DNA of 64,000 nt from F23-D06 sp963603365 (GTDB lineage: Bacteria; Bacteroidota; Bacteroidia; Bacteroidales; WCHB1-69). How positions within the stretch are numbered: position 1 is the stretch's first letter; every line of letters starts with the position of its first letter. Shown piece after piece: positions 1 to 6,380 of the stretch. Both the position numbers and the translations under genes were made by a program. The notes under the pieces were generated by a model. That model did no database searches. It worked only from the letters and a program-made list of their open reading frames with translations, and was not told the origin of the DNA. The stretch is taken from positions 1 to 64,000 of the forward strand of contig CAVCMI010000006.1 of NCBI GenBank assembly GCA_963603365.1, written 5' to 3'.

Positions 1-218
1 CCAAGTCTGTTTGATTAGAGGGGGCTTACTTTTTGAAAAGGCAAGCCCGAAGTCCAGTTTTACAAGGCTTCGGGCAGGACATTTATGCTCTTTTGAGTTT
101 TAGCGGACAGCAATAGAAAACAATAGCAGGTGTATCAAAAGAAAGCACCTTTCGCAGTCTGTGGTTTAACTTGTCATCAACTCAAGACGCATTAATCCTT
201 TAAGATGGTGAGTGATTT
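1..218. other. Non-coding window edge with hairpins
   Basis: No convincing gene lies here; this stretch is 3' of the minus-strand gene ending at 219. Two inverted repeats are visible. GCCCGAAG at 45-52 pairs with CTTCGGGC at 68-75, and GGGCTT at 22-27 pairs with AAGCCC at 43-48. They share bases 45-48, so they cannot form together. Read on the minus strand the larger hairpin is followed by a short T-rich stretch, so it may end transcription of the sigma/partner operon. The T tract is poor, so the terminator reading is weak. Confidence 0.3.
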
Positions 219-788
219 TTAGAACAGCCGGCTGTTCCCGTTCCGCAACTGCTCGTCGGTAGGCTCCATGTCAGTTATGGTGTCAACATTTATTTCGAGC
301 GGCCGCCCATATATTGCTCGGGTTCTACGGGAGACAGGCTTGGTTTCGGATTTGTCTGTCTGCCCTTTCAACAGGGTGTCGTTCACAACGGGGACGGCAG
401 CGACATTGTTTTTCTTGGCAACTGTTTTTTTCGTGACAGTATTTGCGTCAAATCGATCCACATGTGGGGATGCGGCAACCTCTTCTTTTTGTGGCAGTTG
501 TATGACAGCTGTGTCTGACGTTACGCTTGCGGAGTCTGCAACCGCCGTCTCTGCAGGCATCTGCGGCTGCTGGCGTGTTTTGTTGGCATGTGTGAGAAGT
601 CCGAAGATGGCGGTTGTGGTTATGACGGCAGCAACTGCTATGGACAACACCGTGTGCGCCCCCTTGAAGCGATGACCGGAAGCAAGCCCGGACATTTGGG
701 AAAAACTATCCCATGCTGCCTCTTTGAAGGGGTATTGGGCCTGTTCTGCCTTGCCTTTGATTGCCTGGTCAAATTCTTTTCCTGTCAT
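219..788 (-). CDS. Single-pass membrane protein, probable anti-sigma partner
   Basis: This 189-residue protein starts four bases after the stop of the ECF sigma gene, the usual place for an anti-sigma factor. A short cytoplasmic segment holds a PFKEAAWDSFSQM stretch, resembling the P-x-x-x-A-x-W motif common at the start of Bacteroidetes sigma-associated membrane proteins. One hydrophobic helix follows at about residues 45-65. The rest is a polar, low-complexity region rich in Ala, Val, Thr and Lys, presumably periplasmic, with no recognisable domain. The partner of the third sigma factor (46267-47172) has the same N-terminal plan but carries a T9SS-type domain that is absent here. The anti-sigma role is inferred from position and topology; I see no zinc-binding anti-sigma motif. 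Confidence 0.65.
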   Translation of the reverse strand: MTGKEFDQAIKGKAEQAQYPFKEAAWDSFSQMSGLASGHRFKGAHTVLSIAVAAVITTTAIFGLLTHANKTRQQPQMPAETAVADSASVTSDTAVIQLPQKEEVAASPHVDRFDANTVTKKTVAKKNNVAAVPVVNDTLLKGQTDKSETKPVSRRTRAIYGRPLEINVDTITDMEPTDEQLRNGNSRLF

Positions 789-792
789 AACG

Positions 793-1353
793 CTATAGGT
801 TGTTCATTTTCAGAATCTCTTTTTTGAGACGTGTGCGTGCGGCGTTTACGTGCCAAGCGGAAGTTCCCTCGCTCATTCCTAACCTTGCCGCGATTTCGGC
901 ATGCGAATAGCCTTCAAACGCAAAGAGGTTGAAGACAGTCCTCGTGGCGGGCGGCAGTTGCTGTATCAGCCGGGTCACCGCTTCGGCTGACAGCCGGTCG
1001 ATTGCCGCATTGACACCGGCGCCGATTTCGGAACTCTCTTCGATTTCCGTCAATTCTGCCATCGTGACTTTGGGGATGTATTTCCTGCGGTAGTCGAGCG
1101 ACGCATTCACCATTACCCGTGCCATCCACGATTCAAAAGAGCCTGTGTTCTCGTATTTTCCAATGTTGGAGAACACTTTCATAAAACCTTCGTTCAGCAT
1201 GTCCTCCGCTTCCTCCCTGCTGCCGGCATATCGCATGCAGATGCCAAACATCTTGCTGTAAAAATGCCTGAACAGCTGGTATTGCGCCTGCCGGTTGCCC
1301 TCACGGCATCCCTCTATCCAACGGAGAATGTCCGCATTTTCAAACGTTCTCAT
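793..1353 (-). CDS. ECF-type RNA polymerase sigma factor
   Basis: This 186-residue protein has the two domains of an extracytoplasmic-function sigma-70 factor. Region 2 spans about residues 18-90, with the AEDMLNEGFMKVF and SFESWMARVMVNASLDYRR segments that bind core polymerase and the -10 region. Region 4 spans about 120-180, with the LPPATRTVFNLFAFEGYSHAEIA-type helix-turn-helix, read as LPPATRTVFNL then GYSHAEIAARLGMSEGT. No extra C-terminal domain is present. It is the first gene of a two-gene unit with the membrane protein at 219-788. A perfect palindrome at 1450-1459 lies about 97 bases upstream and may be part of its control. The family is certain; the genes it controls are not known. 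Confidence 0.92.
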   Translation of the reverse strand: MRTFENADILRWIEGCREGNRQAQYQLFRHFYSKMFGICMRYAGSREEAEDMLNEGFMKVFSNIGKYENTGSFESWMARVMVNASLDYRRKYIPKVTMAELTEIEESSEIGAGVNAAIDRLSAEAVTRLIQQLPPATRTVFNLFAFEGYSHAEIAARLGMSEGTSAWHVNAARTRLKKEILKMNNL

Positions 1354-1449
1354 CTTTATAAACGGATTCCAAAGAAGAAACCTTGGGTTTCAGTTGTTTT
1401 TTTTTCTTTTCCGCAAAATGTCCACGGCAAAGATTGGGCAAACAGTCTT

Positions 1450-1459
1450 CTGACGTCAG
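1450..1459. promoter_or_regulatory. Palindrome CTGACGTCAG upstream of the ECF sigma gene
   Basis: The perfect 10-base palindrome CTGACGTCAG sits in the 177-base gap 1354-1530, upstream of the minus-strand sigma gene starting at 1353. The same ten bases form the core of a 14-base palindrome at 28874-28887, ahead of the por operon. Nothing else gene-like is visible in this gap, and no TAnnTTTG element was found on the minus strand. A dimeric regulator site is a reasonable reading but rests only on symmetry and location. Confidence 0.35.
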
Positions 1460-1530
1460 TAAGCAAACTGACCCGCTCCGTCGGGAGGGATAGTCTTGCC
1501 GGCTGTCAATAGGTTTGCGTGTTGTCATAG

Positions 1531-2178
1531 TCAGAACTGGTAGAAATAACTGAACATCAAGACAGAATTGTACTGTTTCTTTATTCTTCGGCTGATGGCC
1601 CAGTTGGGGATCCTGACCGGTATGAGTGAGTTGGCGAAGCGGAAACTCAGCCCATGGTGCTCGTTGAACATCCAAGACAGCCCGGCCATGGCAGAAAACT
1701 CAAAGGTGCGGAAGTCGGGCCTGCCGTTGATGATGCCGTAAATGTCGCGCTCTTTCTTGAAGATGTTGACGCCAAACACAGGACCTGCTTCAAACTCGAA
1801 GTCGCTGTTTCCCATAATGGTAATACGGGCGAATTTCCATTTCAACAGTATGGGCATTTCAAGGTATCCGAGCGTGAGCACATATTTGGCGCTGGGGTTA
1901 GCCGCCTGTTTGGGCGGTGTATAGTTGCGGCTGCCTTTCATGGTGAAGTCAATCTCTGCTTGCAGTTTCAGATTGTCGCGGTCGTTGAGAGGACATGTGG
2001 CAAAGAGTCCGGCCGTGGCACCGATTTGGTGAAACCCCATGAGGTCATCGCCTGAAATCTGCGTGGCGGTCATGCCTGCACGCACGCCGCCCCGGAAGTT
2101 GCTGAAAGCGGTGGAACGCTGACCGTAAAGCGTTACGAAACAAGTGATCAGGAAAATGGTTGCGAGGGTACGTTTCAT
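1531..2178 (-). CDS. PorT-family outer-membrane beta-barrel protein
   Basis: This 215-residue protein has a signal peptide (about residues 1-19, ending LYGQ) and then a compact barrel of alternating amphipathic strands. The opening after cleavage, with GGVRAGMTATQISGDD, is typical of the PorT-like family (OMP_b-brl_2), and the chain ends in an aromatic residue (FSYFYQF) as barrel proteins usually do. PorT of Porphyromonas gingivalis is a T9SS component, but the wider family has many members of unknown role. Whether this is the true PorT orthologue cannot be settled by eye. It is the last gene of the 6204-1531 operon, seven bases after yqgE. Confidence 0.75.
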   Translation of the reverse strand: MKRTLATIFLITCFVTLYGQRSTAFSNFRGGVRAGMTATQISGDDLMGFHQIGATAGLFATCPLNDRDNLKLQAEIDFTMKGSRNYTPPKQAANPSAKYVLTLGYLEMPILLKWKFARITIMGNSDFEFEAGPVFGVNIFKKERDIYGIINGRPDFRTFEFSAMAGLSWMFNEHHGLSFRFANSLIPVRIPNWAISRRIKKQYNSVLMFSYFYQF

Positions 2179-2185
2179 GCTTGTT

Positions 2186-2767
2186 TCAGTTAGCGTGGAT
2201 GTTTTCAGGGATTTTAAGCCAATGCCAGTAGTCGTCGCCCAATATGGTTACAGCCTTGGACCAAATTTTGTCGGTATCGGTCTTGAACACAAGTTCTGGC
2301 GTGGGGTTCCCGACAACCCAACGGTTGTCGCGCAGCTCTTCGTCCAGTTGTCCCGGACTCCATCCGGAATATCCTATCAGGAAACGGTATTGCATGGCGG
2401 GTATGGCGTTGTGTTCGATAAGAGCCAGCAGGGTGTTGTCGTAGCCTACGAAAAGACCGGGCGCGACTTTGAAAGCGGACCTGCAACTCTCGAAGTCGTG
2501 CAGAAGGAAGAGATGCTCCGACATGACAGGGCCGCCGACGTACAACGGCGCGTCAGACCGGATTTCGTCCGCCAGCTGATTGACGCGCCAATGTAATTTT
2601 CGGTTGAGGACAAGTCCGGCGGTGGTTTCCGGGCCATAATCTGTCAGAAGTACCACCGTGCGGTTGAAGAAAGCATCGTTGCTGTAAGGGACAGAAATCA
2701 GAATTCGGCCTGCGGCAGGCTCGAATTCTGTCTGTTTTAATTTCAGCAAGTCAATATCGTACGGCAT
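2186..2767 (-). CDS. YqgE/AlgH family protein
   Basis: This 193-residue protein matches the UPF0301 (YqgE/AlgH) family in length and layout. It has the early GRILISVPYSNDAFFNRTVV segment, the GLVLNR motif and the later IGYSGWSPGQLDEEL motif. It carries no signal peptide and is expected in the cytoplasm. The biochemical role is not firmly known; AlgH was named from alginate regulation in Pseudomonas, which should not be assumed here. It lies 21 bases after murG and seven before the PorT-like gene, so it is probably co-transcribed with cell-envelope genes. Confidence 0.92.
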   Translation of the reverse strand: MPYDIDLLKLKQTEFEPAAGRILISVPYSNDAFFNRTVVLLTDYGPETTAGLVLNRKLHWRVNQLADEIRSDAPLYVGGPVMSEHLFLLHDFESCRSAFKVAPGLFVGYDNTLLALIEHNAIPAMQYRFLIGYSGWSPGQLDEELRDNRWVVGNPTPELVFKTDTDKIWSKAVTILGDDYWHWLKIPENIHAN

Positions 2768-2788
2768 GGCTGAGATTTAAGTGTTCGA

Positions 2789-3892
2789 TTATAGTTTTTC
2801 TATTTCTTTGTAAATCAAGTTTATGGCATCCGGTTGGGCGAATTTTCGCAGATTGTTTCCCATCCTTTCGCATTGTTCCGGATCGTTTGCCAGCCGCATG
2901 AGGGCAGGCATCAATTCCTCACTGGCTTGAGAGTCGGGCACTAATAAAGCAGCATCTTGCGACGAGAGCGCTTTAGCGTTGTAAGTTTGATGGTCTTCGG
3001 CCGCATACGGGAAAGGCACCAATATGGACGGCACGCCGACAATGGCGAGTTCGGAGATGGCCAGTGCTCCGGCGCGGGAGATGATGATGTCGGCCATGCT
3101 GTAAGCGTCGTTCATGTTGCGGATGAACGGAAGGATGCGCACGTGGTCGTCTTGCTGTGCCAGCAGCGAGGAGTCCATGTTGAGGTAGAATTGTTCGCCG
3201 GTCTGCCACAACAGTTGGAGGTCGGCTTTCCGGAAATCGTCAAGGTGCGCAGCCATCGTCAAGTTGAGTGTGCGTGCGCCAAGGCTTCCGCCAACGACAA
3301 GCACCGTTTTCTTTTCGGGAGAGAAATCGAAGAATTTGTAGGCATTGGGGTCTTTGCGTTTCAGATTGAGGATCTCTGCCCTCACAGGGTTGCCGGTACG
3401 GATGATTTTCTCGGCGGGGAAATACTTTTCCAGTCCGTCGTATGCCACACAGATCCGTTTGGCTTTTGCTGCCAGCATTTTGTTGGTGATGCCCGGGTAG
3501 GAGTTCTGCTCTTGCAGCAGGGTGGGGATGCCCATCTGGTCGGCGGCTTTCAGTGCCGGTCCCGATGCGAATCCGCCTACGCCTATGGCAAGGTCAGGTT
3601 GGAACTCTTTGATTATTCTCCGCGCTTTCCGCATGGCAGACATCAAAACGAACGGCAGTTTGATGTTCTTGCCAAGCCCTTTTAAGGAAAAGTCTCGGCT
3701 GATGCCGTATATCTCGAGACCTTCTATCGGATAGCCGGCTTCGGGCATTCGCTTCATTTCCATCTTGTCTCGTGCGCCGATAAACAAGATTTGCGCGTCC
3801 GGATTCTCTTTTTTTATTTTGTTGGCTATGGCCAGTGCCGGAAAGATGTGTCCGCCTGTGCCGCCGCCGCTGATAAGGAATCTGTTTTTCAT
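2789..3892 (-). CDS. murG: MurG, lipid II-forming GlcNAc transferase
   Basis: MurG transfers GlcNAc from UDP-GlcNAc to undecaprenyl-pyrophosphoryl-MurNAc-pentapeptide (lipid I), making lipid II on the inner face of the cytoplasmic membrane. The 367-residue length is normal. The N-terminal glycine loop GGGTGGH is at residues 9-15. The C-terminal half has the second glycine motif VVGGSLGARTLN and the donor-binding ISRAGALAISEL and PFPYAAEDHQTYNA segments. Unusually, no other murein/division (dcw) gene is adjacent: it sits between aspartokinase (42-base gap) and yqgE. Aspartokinase feeds diaminopimelate synthesis, so the pairing still makes metabolic sense. Confidence 0.96.
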   Translation of the reverse strand: MKNRFLISGGGTGGHIFPALAIANKIKKENPDAQILFIGARDKMEMKRMPEAGYPIEGLEIYGISRDFSLKGLGKNIKLPFVLMSAMRKARRIIKEFQPDLAIGVGGFASGPALKAADQMGIPTLLQEQNSYPGITNKMLAAKAKRICVAYDGLEKYFPAEKIIRTGNPVRAEILNLKRKDPNAYKFFDFSPEKKTVLVVGGSLGARTLNLTMAAHLDDFRKADLQLLWQTGEQFYLNMDSSLLAQQDDHVRILPFIRNMNDAYSMADIIISRAGALAISELAIVGVPSILVPFPYAAEDHQTYNAKALSSQDAALLVPDSQASEELMPALMRLANDPEQCERMGNNLRKFAQPDAINLIYKEIEKL

Positions 3893-3934
3893 ATTAAAGT
3901 GGGTGATTCTTATTTATTCTTCTGTGGTTGTCTG

Positions 3935-5221
3935 CTATATCATTTTGGAGTCGGCAGGGCGTGCTTTCATCACGAACTGCGTGGTGCTGCGGCTGGTTTG
4001 CTCCAACAGCACCTCTCGCTCCGCCAATACCCGGTCTATGGCCTCCTGATTGTAGTGCCGTATGGTGACCAGGTCCACGTCCTCGTTGTATTTGACTTTG
4101 TAGCGTTCTTTCAAGGCATCTATGCACCGGCTGACGCGGTTTTTGTCGGAACCGGTACATACGGAGAGGCTGAGCGCCGAGTTCTGCATCATATTGACGC
4201 GGATCCTGAATGTCGAGAATTGCGAGAAGATTTCTGACAGGTTGTCGACATCCATAAAGGAGAAGTCGCGCGGAGAGACGGTAAGCAGGGTCTGTCGGTC
4301 TTTGACGATGAATGAGGGCACTTCCGGGTACACGGTGCATGCCGTGATGACGCTCCCCTCGTCATCGGGACGGAAAAAGGACTTGACATACAGCGGAATG
4401 TCCTTGTTCTGTAGCGGCTTCAAGGTTTTGGGGTGTATGACTGATGCACCGTAGAAGGAGAGTTCAACGGCCTCTTCGTAGGGAATGCGGGACAGTTTCA
4501 CGGCATCCGGGAAGCGTTTCGGGTCGGCATTGAGCAACCCGGGCACGTCTTTCCATATTGTTACGCTTCCGGCATCAAGGGCGTAAGCTATCACCGCGGC
4601 CGAGAAGTCAGACCCCTCGCGCCCTAATGTGGTCGTCAGACATTCCGCCGTCCCGCCGATGAAGCCTTGTGTGACGACAATCCTGTTTCCTTGCCCTGAC
4701 ACGGCGTCCCTTATTTGTGCTGCAGTTGTGTCCCAAAGGATATGTCCCTCGCGGTAGGTGCTGTCGGTGCGCATCAAGCGGCGAGCGTCCAGCCAGGTGT
4801 TGGCGATCCCAGACCGGTTGAGGTATTCCGATATGAGTGTGGTGGACAGAAGTTCGCCGAAGCTGACGATCTGGTCGTAGTCGAAGTCGTAATTGTTGGA
4901 GTGTTGGGTCAGAAGCCGTGCGCGAAGCTTGTCAAACAGGGGGCGCATGGCCGCATTCAGCGTTTCCGGATTTGCAAGCAGTCCTTCGGCAATCTGTTCA
5001 TGATGCCGTTGCAGTTCGTCTGCCATTTGGAGCGCCTCATCAGGATGATGATAATAGGCGTCCAAGGTCTTTTCCAGGAAGTTTGTGGTCTTGCCGATAG
5101 CCGATATGACGATGGCGAGATGCTCTTCGGGATATCGATGTAGGATGTCCCGAAGATTTTCGATGGCGGCAGCGTCCTTTACCGAAGCGCCACCGAACTT
5201 GAAGACTTTGTATTGTTTCAT
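3935..5221 (-). CDS. lysC: Monofunctional aspartate kinase
   Basis: Aspartate kinase phosphorylates L-aspartate, the first step towards lysine/diaminopimelate, threonine and methionine. The 428-residue chain has the N-terminal KFGGASV motif (residues 8-14), the SFGELLS motif and the substrate loop TTLGREGSDFSA. The last ~130 residues form the ACT-type regulatory region. No homoserine dehydrogenase domain is fused, unlike ThrA-type enzymes. The start codon overlaps the stop of the upstream glutaminyl cyclase gene by four bases (ATGA), implying translational coupling. MurG follows after 42 bases. Feedback specificity cannot be read from the sequence. Confidence 0.95.
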   Translation of the reverse strand: MKQYKVFKFGGASVKDAAAIENLRDILHRYPEEHLAIVISAIGKTTNFLEKTLDAYYHHPDEALQMADELQRHHEQIAEGLLANPETLNAAMRPLFDKLRARLLTQHSNNYDFDYDQIVSFGELLSTTLISEYLNRSGIANTWLDARRLMRTDSTYREGHILWDTTAAQIRDAVSGQGNRIVVTQGFIGGTAECLTTTLGREGSDFSAAVIAYALDAGSVTIWKDVPGLLNADPKRFPDAVKLSRIPYEEAVELSFYGASVIHPKTLKPLQNKDIPLYVKSFFRPDDEGSVITACTVYPEVPSFIVKDRQTLLTVSPRDFSFMDVDNLSEIFSQFSTFRIRVNMMQNSALSLSVCTGSDKNRVSRCIDALKERYKVKYNEDVDLVTIRHYNQEAIDRVLAEREVLLEQTSRSTTQFVMKARPADSKMI

Positions 5222-6204
5222 TTTTCGTTCCTGATTACGTGAAGCACTGTTGTCCCCACTACGCCCAATGTCGTCTTGTCAATGTTTTGGACGTTGTCGT
5301 TGTGGGTATGCCATGTTGAGGGGAATCCCGTTCCGGAATGACGGTCATAATGGATGATGTCTATCATTTTGAACGGAGCGTATTTGTTGACATAGTAATG
5401 GTCGTCGGTGATGATGCCGCCGGGTTGGTTGATGAAATAGTCGCCGTGTCCGAGTTCGTAGGCGGCAGACCAGACCTTGGCTACGACGGGCTGGGCGTCG
5501 CGTACGGAGAAGCTTTCCTGATAAAAGCGGGCGTCGGCCGCGCCTACCATGTCCAGCAGTATGCCATAGCGTGCCATATAGCCGGGGCGGTGCAGATGTT
5601 GCGCCCAGTATTGTGACCCCAAACCCCACCAGTCGCCGTCCGGGGAGCTTTCGCCCTCTTTGGGCCCGTAGTCTTCCAAGTCGAAGAATACAATGTCGAT
5701 GCCAACTTCTGGGCGTTGCAGGTGCAGTTGCCGGGCTGCTTCGAGCAGAACGCCAACGCCGGAAGCGCCGTCGTTGGCGCCGTCTATAGGCTTGTTGAGG
5801 TTGGACGGTGTGGCGTCATGGTCGGCAAAGGGGCGGGAGTCCCAATGAGAGGAGAGCACGACGCGTTCGCTCTTTTCGGGAGAGAACGAGCCTATGATGT
5901 TCTTGCCGGTATAAAGGTTGCCGTTGTATGTGACGGCAGGAAAAGTCTGGACAAACGCCGTGTCGCAATACTGCGAGAGTTTATGCAGCAGATAAAGGGC
6001 GCATTGGTCATGACTGTCGCTGCCGGGAACGCGCGGGCCGAATGCGGTTTGCGCAGCCACGAAACTGTAAGCAGAATCGCAGTCAAAGGAGGGCATGGCA
6101 ACGTCGGGTTTCTCAGGTTCGGTGCGGCTTCCTTTTGAACGGCTGCTGCACCCTGCGGAGAGCAGGCACACTGAAATCAACGCAAGCAAGTAGTAGTGTC
6201 TCAT
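5218..6204 (-). CDS. Glutaminyl cyclase-like lipoprotein, M28 family
   Basis: This 328-residue protein starts with a lipoprotein signal (LLSAGC, lipidated Cys at residue 19) and continues as an M28-fold zinc enzyme. Metal-site motifs are HWDSRPFADHD, GANDGASGVGVLLEAAR and FFDLEDYG. The pattern matches bacterial type II glutaminyl cyclases described from oral Bacteroidetes, which convert N-terminal glutamine of exported proteins to pyroglutamate in the periplasm. An M28 aminopeptidase is the main alternative. In T9SS organisms many proteins begin with Gln after signal cleavage, which fits a maturation role. It heads the five-gene operon running to 1531 and has a likely promoter at 6297-6304. 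Confidence 0.85.
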   Translation of the reverse strand: MRHYYLLALISVCLLSAGCSSRSKGSRTEPEKPDVAMPSFDCDSAYSFVAAQTAFGPRVPGSDSHDQCALYLLHKLSQYCDTAFVQTFPAVTYNGNLYTGKNIIGSFSPEKSERVVLSSHWDSRPFADHDATPSNLNKPIDGANDGASGVGVLLEAARQLHLQRPEVGIDIVFFDLEDYGPKEGESSPDGDWWGLGSQYWAQHLHRPGYMARYGILLDMVGAADARFYQESFSVRDAQPVVAKVWSAAYELGHGDYFINQPGGIITDDHYYVNKYAPFKMIDIIHYDRHSGTGFPSTWHTHNDNVQNIDKTTLGVVGTTVLHVIRNEK

Positions 6205-6296
6205 TTTCTAATAACAATAATACGTTTCACATAACGACAAGCCCCGCCATTTAGTATTTATTGTTCCAGCCTGATATTTGCTTTAATCGATGGGTT

Positions 6297-6304
6297 CAAA
6301 GGTA
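6297..6304 (-). promoter_or_regulatory. Bacteroidetes -7 element before the glutaminyl cyclase operon
   Basis: On the minus strand this reads TACCTTTG, a perfect match to the Bacteroidetes -7 consensus TAnnTTTG. It would give a leader of roughly 85-90 bases before the start at 6204. No clear -33 TTTG was found at normal spacing. The rest of the 6205-6380 gap shows nothing gene-like. Confidence 0.5.
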
Positions 6305-6380
6305 TATGTGTGATACTTACGCCATTACGAACGTTCATCTGTAGTGACTGTTTTAAGCCGACGGTCGCATCTTCACCGGC

